A program made the translations under genes and the position numbers. Shown in pieces: positions 36,661-47,546 of a stretch of DNA of 64,000 nt; position 1 is the first letter of the stretch, and every line of letters begins with the position of its first letter. The stretch covers positions 1,598,001 through 1,662,000 of the forward strand of contig NZ_OY776217.1 in NCBI RefSeq assembly GCF_963675455.1, in the 5' to 3' direction. This DNA comes from Emcibacter sp. (GTDB taxonomy: Bacteria > Pseudomonadota > Alphaproteobacteria > Sphingomonadales > Emcibacteraceae). The notes beneath the pieces are model-generated. The model made no database searches. It worked only from the letters and a program-made list of their open reading frames with translations, and had not been told where the DNA came from.

Positions 36661-37469
36661 AATTCTTCATCGTCAATGTCGTCAAAGAGTTCGTCTTCTG
36701 CGCTGAGGTCGAGTTCGCCATTGTTGATCTCGTAGGCGCGCAGCTGGCGATAGGCGCTCCGGAGCGTGGCGTAAAAATCGGTGGATGATTTGCTGAGATC
36801 GTCCAGGGTTTCCAGGTTTTCTTCCCGATAGATCAGGCCGCGAAGGGCCAGCCGGCCATATCTCAGATACCACCAGCCCTTGTTTTCGAGATACAGGCTG
36901 ACCGGGTCATAGAAGAAATCGACCATAAAACCTGTGAAGTCGCGCACATTTGACGGCCCGAGAATAGGCAGCATCAGGTAGGGGCCTTCGCCAAATCCCC
37001 AGACGGCAAAGGTTTCGCCGAAATCTTCGGTATGACGTTCAATGCCCCAGTGGCTTGCCGTATCCAGGATGCCGAACAGGCCGAAAGTGGAGTTGATCAG
37101 GAAACGGGTGATGGAGGTGGCCGCTCTCTCCGGCTGGGCCTGGAGGATGTCATTGATGAACGTGACCGGTTCACGCCAGTTGTTGACAATATTTGAGATG
37201 CCGGTCCGCACGGTCGGCGGGCCCCATTTCCGGTAGAATTTGGCAGTGGGTTCAAGAATGACGTCATCAAACGCATTGTTGAAGGCAAAGATCGCTCTGT
37301 TCCAGGGTTCAAGCGGGTCGTTGGCTTCCTCATAGGCTGCAAGCGCAGCCGGATCGTCCGTTGGCGGGCGTGTGGCACAGCCGGATATCAGGAAAGCAGC
37401 CAACATCAAAGTCAGCAGGAGAGAAAAACCGGTACGGTCCGCCGCAATTTTCTGTACAGAAATTTTCAT
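36657..37469 (-). CDS. mlaA: MlaA (VacJ) family outer-membrane lipoprotein
   Basis: MlaA removes mislocalised phospholipids from the outer leaflet of the outer membrane and passes them to the Mla pathway. The 270-residue protein has a lipoprotein signal (about 10-31) with lipobox L-I-S-G-C. It shows the family segments NDPLEPWNRAIFAFNNAFDD, NFINDIL-like FINDILQAQPERA, STFGLFGILDTA and GPYLMLPILGPSNVRDFTG. The C-terminal tail is strongly acidic. mlaBCDEF are not in the window. Confidence 0.96.
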   Translation of the reverse strand: MKISVQKIAADRTGFSLLLTLMLAAFLISGCATRPPTDDPAALAAYEEANDPLEPWNRAIFAFNNAFDDVILEPTAKFYRKWGPPTVRTGISNIVNNWREPVTFINDILQAQPERAATSITRFLINSTFGLFGILDTASHWGIERHTEDFGETFAVWGFGEGPYLMLPILGPSNVRDFTGFMVDFFYDPVSLYLENKGWWYLRYGRLALRGLIYREENLETLDDLSKSSTDFYATLRSAYRQLRAYEINNGELDLSAEDELFDDIDDEEF

Positions 37470-37602
37470 AACATCCTTTTGAGCCGGGACTTAGCCTTGG
37501 GCGGTTTCCTTCCAGATAAGAATTACTAGTCCAGATGCTTCAGCTTTTCAATATGCAACAGGTAACACCCGAAGATAAATTTTAAATTAACGACTTTACT
37601 TT

Positions 37603-37622
37603 ATATAAAGATATATTTATAT
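37603..37622. promoter_or_regulatory. inverted repeat, candidate ArsR/SahR operator
   Basis: ATATAAA-GATATA-TTTATAT has perfect 7-bp arms and lies 34 bp upstream of the ArsR-methyltransferase start codon. ArsR-family proteins bind such AT-rich inverted repeats, so autoregulation and control of the following met genes is plausible. No SAM or SAH riboswitch fold was recognised in the region. Confidence 0.55.
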
Positions 37623-37655
37623 GTTTGTTTATTATTTGAATGGTAAGGGAACGTT

Positions 37656-38597
37656 ATGTCTGAAAATTCTCTGGACGAGATACTGGCAGCACTGAGGGCG
37701 GCGGGAGAAGAAACCCGCCTGCGGATACTGGCGCTGTTCAGGTCTGGTGAATTGACTGTAACCGAGCTTGTGACCATTCTGCGCCAGAGCCAGCCGCGGG
37801 TTTCCCGTCACCTGAAACTTCTTTGTGAGGCAGGTCTTCTGGAGCGTCACCGGGAAGGTACATGGATTTTCTACCGGCTTGCCGAGCAGGGCGGGCCGGG
37901 TAACCTTGCCCGGGCGGTGCTTGATTTTATACCCTGGTCGGACCAGCTGTTGCAGCATGATCAGGAACGGTTGACGGAAGTTAAACGGGAAAGAACGGAT
38001 CGGGCGGCGGAGTATTTTCGCCAGAATGCCGTAAACTGGGACAAGATCCGCTCGCTTTATATCTCCGAAAAGGATGTGGAAAGCCTGCTTCTGGAACTTA
38101 CGAGTGACATGGAGATTGACACCCTGCTTGATGTGGGAACGGGTACGGGGCGCATGCTGGAGGTTTTTGCCTCCCGAATAAACCGGGGTATCGGGATCGA
38201 TCTGAGCCGGGAAATGTTATCTGTGGCGCGGGTTAATCTCGAAAAAGCAAAAGTAGGGAATTGCCAGATTCGCCATGGCGACATGTATGACCTTGCCTTG
38301 CCGGATGAGACAATTGATCTGGTGCTGTTTCATCAGGTGTTGCATTTTGCCGATGATCCCCTGTCAGCACTGAAGGAAACCAGCCGGCTGCTGAAAAAAG
38401 ACGGCCGGGCAGTTATTGTGGATTTTGCACCCCATGAGCTTGAATTTCTCAGGCAGGAACATGCGCACCGGCGCCTCGGGTTTTCGGATCAGGAAATCCG
38501 GGGCTGGTGTCGCCAGGTAGGGCTCATGTGTGACGACATGATTACCCTGAAGGGCACGGAACTTGATGTTTCAGTATGGGTAGCCCGTAAAAAATAA
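37656..38597 (+). CDS. ArsR-type regulator fused to SAM-dependent methyltransferase domain
   Basis: A 313-residue protein. Residues about 1-95 form an ArsR/SmtB winged helix (EETRLRILALFRSGELTVTE; LRQSQPRVSRHLKLLCEAGL; WIFYRL) without metal-binding Cys. Residues about 125-270 form a class I methyltransferase fold with motif I LLDVGTGTGRMLEVFA and LVLFHQVLHFADDPLSALKE. It is directly upstream of metF and metH. This matches SahR, an ArsR-family regulator of the SAM cycle described in Proteobacteria whose methyltransferase-like domain senses S-adenosylhomocysteine. True methyltransferase activity is not excluded. Confidence 0.9.
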   Translation: MSENSLDEILAALRAAGEETRLRILALFRSGELTVTELVTILRQSQPRVSRHLKLLCEAGLLERHREGTWIFYRLAEQGGPGNLARAVLDFIPWSDQLLQHDQERLTEVKRERTDRAAEYFRQNAVNWDKIRSLYISEKDVESLLLELTSDMEIDTLLDVGTGTGRMLEVFASRINRGIGIDLSREMLSVARVNLEKAKVGNCQIRHGDMYDLALPDETIDLVLFHQVLHFADDPLSALKETSRLLKKDGRAVIVDFAPHELEFLRQEHAHRRLGFSDQEIRGWCRQVGLMCDDMITLKGTELDVSVWVARKK

Positions 38598-38637
38598 ACC
38601 CGGTTTCATAATAAATAGTCAGTAAGAGATCAGAACA

Positions 38638-39588
38638 GTGACAGAAGACCAGAAAGCAGCTCTGCTCAGGCCCGGCTTGTTTGCCGTCAAACCGACGGGC
38701 ATAAAAGTTTCCTTCGAATTTTTTCCACCGAACACGGAAAAGATGGAGCAAACCCTGTGGAACAGTATCCGTAAGCTCGAACCTCTTCAGCCGGAAATGG
38801 TTTCCGTGACCTATGGTGCAGGTGGCAGCACGCGGGAGCGGACCTATGCAGCTGTGTCGCGGATTCTGAAGGAAACTTCGCTTACTCCCGCAGCCCACCT
38901 GACCTGTGTGGCCGCCAGCCGGGACGAGGTGGATGAAATATTGCGCAAATATTGGGATGAAGGGATCAGACATATCGTTGCCCTGCGTGGAGATATGCCC
39001 ACCGTGGGTCAGGCCTATTACCCGCATCCCCGTGGTTATAAGAATGCTGCAGACCTTGTGGCCGGGGCAAAGAGAATAGGCGATTTCGATATTTCCGTGG
39101 CCGCCTATCCTGAACACCATCCTGAGTCCGGCAGTGCCCAGGCTGACATTGATAATCTGAAAAGAAAGGTTGATGCCGGGGCAAGCCGTGCCATCACCCA
39201 GTATTTTTTCAATGTTGAGCATTATTTCCGTTTCATGGACAAGGTGCTGGCTGCAGGCATTAGCGTGCCGATCGTCCCGGGCATCTTGCCGGTCACAAAC
39301 TTTGCCACCGCCAAAAAATTCTCTCAGGCAAGCGGGGTAGAGGTACCGGACTGGCTTCATGACCTTTTCGATGGCCTCGAGGATCGTCCGGAATGCCGTC
39401 AGCAGGTGGCGGCAACAGTTGCGGCAGAGCAATGCCTGCGTCTTTACCAGGGCGGCGTGAAGCATTTTCACATCTATACCCTGAACCGGGCCGAGCTGAC
39501 CTTGGCCCTTTGTCACATTCTGGGCATCCGCCCCCAAACCAATGTCGGAGATGGAGAAAAAAATGACCGAACGCAGCGCGCTTCTTGA
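38638..39588 (+). CDS. metF: methylenetetrahydrofolate reductase
   Basis: MetF reduces 5,10-methylene-THF to 5-methyl-THF, the methyl donor for MetH. The 316-residue FAD enzyme starts at a GTG (38638) and shows KVSFEFFPPNTEKMEQTLW, MVSVTYGAGGSTRERT, HLTCVAASRDEVDEIL, IVALRGDMPT and ITQYFFNVEHYFRFMD, all typical of the MetF barrel. Its 3' end overlaps the next gene by 26 bp, so the folate and methionine-synthase genes are co-translated. Confidence 0.97.
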   Translation: MTEDQKAALLRPGLFAVKPTGIKVSFEFFPPNTEKMEQTLWNSIRKLEPLQPEMVSVTYGAGGSTRERTYAAVSRILKETSLTPAAHLTCVAASRDEVDEILRKYWDEGIRHIVALRGDMPTVGQAYYPHPRGYKNAADLVAGAKRIGDFDISVAAYPEHHPESGSAQADIDNLKRKVDAGASRAITQYFFNVEHYFRFMDKVLAAGISVPIVPGILPVTNFATAKKFSQASGVEVPDWLHDLFDGLEDRPECRQQVAATVAAEQCLRLYQGGVKHFHIYTLNRAELTLALCHILGIRPQTNVGDGEKNDRTQRAS

Positions 39589-40624
39589 AAAAGCTCTGGC
39601 CGAACGTATTCTGATTCTTGATGGCGCCATGGGGACCATGATCCAGCAGCACCGGCTGCAGGAGGCGGATTACCGGGGAGAGCGTTTCGCCGACTGGCGG
39701 CAGGACGTGAAAGGCAATAACGATCTTCTCACCCTGACCCGGCCCGATATTATTCAGGACATACACCGCGCCTTTCTGGAAGCCGGCGCCGATATCGTTG
39801 AAACCAACACCTTCAACTCCACCAGTATTTCCGAAGCTGATTACGGCATGGAGGAACTGGTTTATGAACTGAACCGGGATGGCGCGCGCCTGGCCCGGGA
39901 AGTTGCCGATGAATTTAGCGCAAAAACGCCTGACAAGCCGCGTTTCGTGGCCGGTGTTCTCGGCCCGACCAACCGGACGGCCAGTATTTCACCGGATGTA
40001 AACAACGCCGCCTTTCGTAATGTCGGCTTTGATGAACTGGTGTCGTCCTATGAGGAAGCAACAAAAGGCCTGATTGAAGGCGGTGCGGATCTGATATTGA
40101 TCGAGACCGTTTTTGACACCCTTAATGCCAAAGCGGCGATTTTTGCCGTTCAGACTGTTTTTGAGGAACTGGGCGTGGAGTTGCCGATCATGATTTCCGG
40201 CACCATCACCGATGCGTCCGGGCGGACCCTGTCCGGTCAGACAACGGAAGCTTTCTGGTACAGTGTCCGGCATGCCAACCCAATCAGCATCGGGTTTAAC
40301 TGTGCCCTGGGTCCTGATCTGCTGCGCCAATATGTCCTGGCGCTGTCCCGGGTGGCGGATACCAACGTATCGGCGCACCCCAATGCCGGCCTGCCCAATG
40401 AGATGGGTGAATATGATGAAACGCCCGGGGAAATGGCAAGCCAGCTTCGGGAATGGGCGGCAAGCGGGCTGGTCAATATTATCGGCGGCTGCTGCGGCAC
40501 CACGCCGGAACATATCAGGGCCATTGCCGAGGCAGTGGCGGAGGTGCCCCCGCGCAAAATTCCCGTGATAGAGCCGCATCTGATGCTGAGCGGGCTGGAA
40601 CCTTTCGAAGTTGTGCAGGCCTGA
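39563..40624 (+). CDS. metH: methionine synthase, homocysteine-binding part (split MetH)
   Basis: A 353-residue protein equal to the first domain of cobalamin-dependent methionine synthase: a homocysteine-methyltransferase barrel (ILDGAMGTMIQQHRL; EAGADIVETNTFNSTSI; GVLGPTNRTASISPD) with the zinc ligands in G-F-N-C-A-L-G and the GGCCGTTPEHI pair near the C-terminus. The other MetH domains are encoded by the next gene. I chose the ATG at 39563, with GGAG upstream, over 39542. The reading frame ends in a proper stop 14 bp before the second part. Confidence 0.95.
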   Translation: MTERSALLEKALAERILILDGAMGTMIQQHRLQEADYRGERFADWRQDVKGNNDLLTLTRPDIIQDIHRAFLEAGADIVETNTFNSTSISEADYGMEELVYELNRDGARLAREVADEFSAKTPDKPRFVAGVLGPTNRTASISPDVNNAAFRNVGFDELVSSYEEATKGLIEGGADLILIETVFDTLNAKAAIFAVQTVFEELGVELPIMISGTITDASGRTLSGQTTEAFWYSVRHANPISIGFNCALGPDLLRQYVLALSRVADTNVSAHPNAGLPNEMGEYDETPGEMASQLREWAASGLVNIIGGCCGTTPEHIRAIAEAVAEVPPRKIPVIEPHLMLSGLEPFEVVQA

Positions 40625-40638
40625 CGGCAGAGGACGAG

Positions 40639-43284
<2,646 letters not shown>

Positions 43285-43344
43285 GAAGCGATCTTCCTCT
43301 GGTTATTTAAGTTTGTAAATTATAATATGTAGATGAGTCAATGT

Positions 43345-43425
43345 ATATGCATTGCATATTGCAAGCGCCTTATTTAGGGATATGCGATGTGCATACATGA
43401 TGCAAAAAGCAATGCAAAATGCATT
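43345..43425. promoter_or_regulatory. cluster of TGCA-containing palindromes, candidate activator sites
   Basis: ATATGCA-T-TGCATAT (43345-43359, 7-bp arms), ATGT-GCAT-ACAT (about 43387-43398) and AATGCA-AAA-TGCATT (43411-43425, 6-bp arms) lie within 81 bp that contain seven TGCA. They are about 110-190 bp upstream of the predicted sigma-54 start, the usual distance for binding sites of sigma-54 activators (bEBPs). The activator itself is not in the window. Confidence 0.5.
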
Positions 43426-43510
43426 AAAATACATCTAATAAGTGATATGGTTAATAAAAATTAATATTAAAGGTAGTTGTTTTTCATATGGTTACATGAA
43501 AAACTTTATT

Positions 43511-43527
43511 CTGGCACATCTTTTGCT
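43511..43527 (+). promoter_or_regulatory. sigma-54 (RpoN) promoter
   Basis: CTGGCAC-ATCTT-TTGCT matches the -24/-12 consensus (TGGCAC...TTGCW) exactly, with ten bases between the invariant GG and GC. The start would fall near 43538, leaving a leader of about 180 nt before the ATG at 43716. Confidence 0.75.
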
Positions 43528-43572
43528 ATAAAATATAGTGAACTGGGCCTGTAGCAAACCTGCCTGGTTTAT

Positions 43573-43630
43573 CCGGTGTGACGGACCCTGAGTACCAGGA
43601 AAGTATGAGTACGTCCGTTATGCCGGTTTT
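43573..43630 (+). ncRNA. long hairpin in the leader of the sigma-54-driven gene
   Basis: CCGGTGTGACGGAC (43573-43586) pairs along its full 14 bases with GTCCGTTATGCCGG (43613-43626), using three G-U wobbles, and encloses a 26-nt loop in which GTAC (43592-43595) can pair with GTAC (43609-43612). TTTTATATTT follows. It might be a leaky terminator, an RNA thermometer-like or riboswitch-like element, or a metH terminator; it matches no riboswitch class that I recognise. Confidence 0.5.
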
Positions 43631-43715
43631 ATATTTCCAGGTTTTCCGATCAGTTACTTGTCTCCGGCATTGTCCGGGGTTAGTGTTGTGACAAAATTAC
43701 TCATCGGGGATATCC

Positions 43716-44801
43716 ATGAAAAATGCAATCTTGTTATTATTGGGAGGCCTTTCACTCCTGACTTCTTCGCTTGTGCAGGCCGAGGAAAGTAATCTTCCAC
43801 CTATTCCAATGATCAGTGAACATGTTATTTCGCAGCCGCCAGCCGGGTGGTTTATGGCCTATGGATCCGGAAGCCAGAAGAATCGTCTGGTGGAATATGT
43901 TCCGAAAGGGCAGGATTCAAATGATTGGCAGGAAAAGCTGACGGTTCTGCAGCTTCATGACATGTCGGGCGATTTTTCCGAGTTTTTTATCTCGAAACAA
44001 AAAGATCTGGGCGATACCTGTGCGCAGGTCAATGCAGGAAAGACGGATATCCGGGAATTGCCGGAGCAGAAAATTTTTACCGCTAATATCGAATGTATTG
44101 ATCCTGACGTAAAAACCAGCAGCCAATCTGCCGACGCTGCAAAAGTCAGGTTGATATATGCCTATCGCGGCATAGAAACATCACACGGGAATTATTTCAT
44201 ATATTATACTTGGTTTGGCAGCGAGCAGGAATTGCGGACCAAGCGACCGACCGCGGACCATATCAATTCCGTTCTGGACAAGGTGTCGGTCTGCAACTTT
44301 TCCAATTCTGACCTGGTTTGCCCGGCCGCGGGTATTCTTGATGCCGCAGGCCGGAAGAAATTCCTGGCGGCTGCCGCCAGGACTGCCAATCGCATGCTGA
44401 AGGAAGGGGAACCCACGTCGACGCCGGATCAGCAGGGGCAGTCAATTGCCCATATGATGGCCATGCTGACGGTGGAGCCGGAGGGCTTCCAGGATCTGCC
44501 CGAGGATCAGAAAGTGGATGTCACTGTGGCGCTGGATGTCATTGATCAGGACTGGTCCGATATGACTACCCTGGTGCAACAGTATCAACTTGCATGGAGT
44601 TTGTATGCAAGCAACCGGAAACTGATACTGGTGGCACGTTACGGGGCTGATCACAATGACGAGGATATCACTGACCGGACAGGAGACAGGGTCAAGGTCG
44701 CCAGTTATATGTATATGCTGAAACAGGTGCTTTTCTCGGTGGGGAAGATACCTGACGAACAGATCAGGCTTCGGTTTTTCCATCTTCCGGAATATTATTG
44801 A
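43716..44801 (+). CDS. secreted protein of unknown function, sigma-54 controlled
   Basis: A 361-residue protein with a clear Sec signal peptide (about 1-22, ending LVQA). The mature protein has cysteines at four places in its N-terminal half (DTCAQV, NIECID, SVCNFS, LVCPAA), which could form two disulfides, and an all-helical-looking C-terminal half. No catalytic motif or membrane anchor is visible, and I do not recognise a family. It is a single-gene unit preceded by a sigma-54 promoter, which implies induction by a specific stress or nutrient signal. Confidence 0.8.
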   Translation: MKNAILLLLGGLSLLTSSLVQAEESNLPPIPMISEHVISQPPAGWFMAYGSGSQKNRLVEYVPKGQDSNDWQEKLTVLQLHDMSGDFSEFFISKQKDLGDTCAQVNAGKTDIRELPEQKIFTANIECIDPDVKTSSQSADAAKVRLIYAYRGIETSHGNYFIYYTWFGSEQELRTKRPTADHINSVLDKVSVCNFSNSDLVCPAAGILDAAGRKKFLAAAARTANRMLKEGEPTSTPDQQGQSIAHMMAMLTVEPEGFQDLPEDQKVDVTVALDVIDQDWSDMTTLVQQYQLAWSLYASNRKLILVARYGADHNDEDITDRTGDRVKVASYMYMLKQVLFSVGKIPDEQIRLRFFHLPEYY

Positions 44802-44816
44802 GCAACCTGAGAGTAA

Positions 44817-45767
44817 TCAGAAATAATGTCCGGCAATAATGCTGGCAAAAACGATGGCGCCGAAATCCCGGTTGGACTTGAACAGTTTCAGGCATCGGCC
44901 CGTATTCTCCATATCCAGAGACCAGATCTGCCAGAGCAGATGAGCTGTGGCAGCTATGATCCCGATATAAAAACCGAATCCCAGTCCGGTCATGCCACCG
45001 GCGATAATGAACAGTACCGCCGTCATGCCGTAAAAGAGGACAAGCCAGGCCGGCGTTGATTTGCCCAGTCTGAGGGCGGTGGATTTGACGCCGATCAGCG
45101 CATCGTCTTCCTTGTCCTGGTGGGCATAGATGGTGTCATAACCCAGGGTCCAGAATATGCCGCCGATGTAAAGAAGCCAGGCCGGTGTCTCGAGGGTGCC
45201 GGTTGCCGCGGCCCAGCCCATCAGCGCGCCCCAGTTAAATGTCAGGCCGAGGAAAAACTGCGGCCACCAGGTGATGCGCTTCATGAAGGGGTAGGTAACT
45301 ACCAGGGCCAGCGACAGCATCCCCAGTTTGACCACGGTGATATTGAATTGCAGCAGGATTAGAAGTCCGGTCAGGCATAGCAGGCCGAGGAACAGGAGCG
45401 CCTGTTTGACCGAAACCCGGCCGCTGGGCAGCGGGCGTTCCCGGGTGCGTTCCACCTGGGCATCGAACTTGATGTCAGCCAGATCATTGACCACACAGCC
45501 GGCCCCCCGCATGACATAAGCGCCGACGGCAAACAGGATCAGCAGTGTTACATGCGGCAGGCCCCATTTCCAGTAATCGCCGTGCGCATGAGCGCCCAGC
45601 GCCAGCGACCACAGGCAGGGCCACAGCAAAAGCCAGGTGCCGATGGGCCGGTCCGCCCGCATCAGCTGCAGATAGGGAACGGCCGCCGCAGGTGCGTACC
45701 GGTGAACCCAGCTGTTACGTACAGTATCCTTGGGGGCTGACGCCAGATGATTTTCCGGATTTGTCAT
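44817..45767 (-). CDS. ubiA: 4-hydroxybenzoate polyprenyltransferase
   Basis: UbiA attaches the polyprenyl tail to 4-hydroxybenzoate in ubiquinone synthesis. The 316-residue polytopic membrane protein has the first Asp-rich motif in NDLADIKFDAQVERTRERPL and the second in YDTIYAHQDKEDD, both needed for Mg-prenyl diphosphate binding, and about eight hydrophobic helices. It is divergent from rsmE with a 61-bp gap, an arrangement common in alphaproteobacteria. Confidence 0.97.
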   Translation of the reverse strand: MTNPENHLASAPKDTVRNSWVHRYAPAAAVPYLQLMRADRPIGTWLLLWPCLWSLALGAHAHGDYWKWGLPHVTLLILFAVGAYVMRGAGCVVNDLADIKFDAQVERTRERPLPSGRVSVKQALLFLGLLCLTGLLILLQFNITVVKLGMLSLALVVTYPFMKRITWWPQFFLGLTFNWGALMGWAAATGTLETPAWLLYIGGIFWTLGYDTIYAHQDKEDDALIGVKSTALRLGKSTPAWLVLFYGMTAVLFIIAGGMTGLGFGFYIGIIAATAHLLWQIWSLDMENTGRCLKLFKSNRDFGAIVFASIIAGHYF

Positions 45768-45828
45768 TGGTCATTCCGTTATTGCGGGGTATAACATTGT
45801 CAGTTCGTCAACCAAGGTAACTCATTCC

Positions 45829-46593
45829 ATGACCAGTGCAACGCCAAATATCAGGCTTTTTGTGGAACATGATCTCATTTCCGATCAGGAGTTTCTGATC
45901 GACGGCAACCAGGGTCATTATCTGATCAATGTCATGCGCATGAAGGAAGGTGAGGTCGTCGCCCTGTTCAATGGCCGTGACGGGGAATGGATGGCGCGCC
46001 TTGAAAAATGCGGCAAAGGCAAGGCGATGGTCAAGGTGCTTGGCCATCTCGAGGACCAGGCGGAGGAGCCGGATCTCTGGTATCTGTTCGCCCCGGTGAA
46101 AAAGGCCAGGCTTGACTATATGGTGGAAAAGGCGGCCGAGCTCGGCGTGTCCCGGATCCAGCCGGTGATGACCCGTCGGACCATTGTCGACCGGGTCAAG
46201 GAAGAACGCCTGCGGGCCAATGCCATCGAAGCCGCCGAACAATGCGGGCGCCTGACAGTGCCGGTGATCGAGGAGCCGGTAAAGCTGGACAAGCTTCTGG
46301 CTGACTGGCCTGATGACCGGCTGATCATGTTCTGTGACGAGGCCGGCGGAGAGGGCGAGCAGGAGATTTTGCCGGTGGGCCAGGCTGTCGAGCAGGCGGC
46401 ACAGTCGTCAGGGCTGGAAAAATGGGCTGTTCTGATCGGTCCCGAAGGCGGTTTTACCCCGGAAGAAAGGCAAATGATCCGGTCCCATTCCCAAACCGTT
46501 GCTGTAACACTCGGGCCGCGCATACTCAGGGCGGATACTGCGGCGGTGGCCGCCATTGCCCTGTGGCAATCCTTTGCCGGTGACTGGCAGTGA
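45829..46593 (+). CDS. rsmE: 16S rRNA (uracil1498-N3)-methyltransferase RsmE
   Basis: A 254-residue SPOUT-family methyltransferase. An N-terminal PUA-like domain (HYLINVMRMKEGEVVALFNG) is followed by the catalytic knot domain: KKARLDYMVEKAAELGVSRI, EAAEQCGRLTVPVI, IGPEGGFTPEE (SAM-binding loop) and LGPRILRADTAAVAAIAL. It modifies U1498 of 16S rRNA. The genes ubiA, rsmE and gshA are typically neighbours in this class. Confidence 0.96.
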   Translation: MTSATPNIRLFVEHDLISDQEFLIDGNQGHYLINVMRMKEGEVVALFNGRDGEWMARLEKCGKGKAMVKVLGHLEDQAEEPDLWYLFAPVKKARLDYMVEKAAELGVSRIQPVMTRRTIVDRVKEERLRANAIEAAEQCGRLTVPVIEEPVKLDKLLADWPDDRLIMFCDEAGGEGEQEILPVGQAVEQAAQSSGLEKWAVLIGPEGGFTPEERQMIRSHSQTVAVTLGPRILRADTAAVAAIALWQSFAGDWQ

Positions 46594-46687
46594 CAGGCCG
46601 TCGGACAAGCGGGCTCATTTGCTGAATTTGTCACCTATGCATACAGTTTCTGTTGTTTGGCAGCCTGCGAAAAGCTAGACTGAAAAA

Positions 46688-47443
46688 ATGACCGACCCTG
46701 AATTCAAATCCCCCTGGGACCCCGAAAACCACAGACCGCCCTCCAGTGGAGGCGGCTCCTCCGGTAATGGACCGTCTTTCTGGAAGATGTACAAATGGGT
46801 GATCATTCCTATTGTGGCGGTTTGCGTCCTGCTGTGGATGTTGCCGGATTTCTCGCTGTCAGGGGATCGTGGCGCGGCCCTGATCTATGACCTTCTTTTG
46901 CTGGCGATGGTCGGCAGCGGTCTGATTGTTCACATCCGAAGCAATCCGGGGCAGGCGCTCAGGAATATCGCCGGCTGGGTTATCATTCTCGGTATTCTGG
47001 CGCTGGGCTACAGTATCTGGACCGGCAGCGGACGACTGGGCCAGGAACTGAATCCTGCCGCCGGCCAGGTCGCAAACGGCAGCATTTCCTTTCCGGCGAC
47101 CGCAGGCAGTCATTACCTGCTCAGGGTGCAGGTGAACGGGGAGCCGGTGAACTTCATGCTGGATACCGGGGCGAGCGATGTGATCCTGACCGCCCGGGAC
47201 GCTCGCCAGGCGGGCATTGATCCGGATCGGCTGAGTTATTCCCACCCCTATGATACAGCCAACGGAAGAAATTTTGGCGCCCGGGTTGTGATTGCAGAAA
47301 TGTCGCTCGGTCCCATCCAGCTTGAGAACGTCAGGGCGTCGGTCATTCGGGACGGCCTTGACCAGTCGCTGCTGGGGATGAGCTTTCTGGACAGGCTTTC
47401 TGCCTACCAGGTGAAGGATAATATATTGACATTATTTCCCTGA
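46688..47443 (+). CDS. TIGR02281-type membrane-anchored aspartic protease (retropepsin-like)
   Basis: A 251-residue protein with three membrane helices at about 37-52, 63-82 and 94-112 and a periplasmic C-terminal retropepsin domain. The active-site motif is F-M-L-D-T-G-A-S-D at 157-165, followed by LGMSFLDRL near the C-terminus, the second landmark of these single-chain, presumably dimeric, clan AA proteases. The N-terminal 30 residues are polar and Gly/Ser-rich. The substrate is unknown. It lies between rsmE and gshA. Confidence 0.88.
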   Translation: MTDPEFKSPWDPENHRPPSSGGGSSGNGPSFWKMYKWVIIPIVAVCVLLWMLPDFSLSGDRGAALIYDLLLLAMVGSGLIVHIRSNPGQALRNIAGWVIILGILALGYSIWTGSGRLGQELNPAAGQVANGSISFPATAGSHYLLRVQVNGEPVNFMLDTGASDVILTARDARQAGIDPDRLSYSHPYDTANGRNFGARVVIAEMSLGPIQLENVRASVIRDGLDQSLLGMSFLDRLSAYQVKDNILTLFP

Positions 47444-47546
47444 CACCCCAAATGGACATGATCACCACAGCGTGATTGGGAGTTGATTGGAAACTTCAGA
47501 GAAATAAAGATAGTTTTGGGAGCAATTTCATTATGGGTGAAAACAA

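Larger units (their letters stand above)
43285..43715. other. 431-bp intergenic region with sigma-54 control elements
   Basis: No gene is visible. From left to right it holds an AT-rich block with seven TGCA motifs and several palindromes (43345-43425), a sigma-54 promoter (43511-43527), a 14-bp-stem hairpin (43573-43626) and about 85 bp of leader before the secreted protein at 43716. These elements are listed separately. Confidence 0.6.

Noticed and set aside
37470..37655. SAM or SAH riboswitch upstream of the methionine cluster
   Set aside because: No conserved riboswitch core was recognised; the region is AT-rich and an operator palindrome explains it better.
43540..43640. Known riboswitch (e.g. 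cyclic di-GMP type) in the sigma-54 leader
   Set aside because: The hairpin lacks the conserved tetraloop/receptor bases of the classes I know; kept only as an unknown structure.
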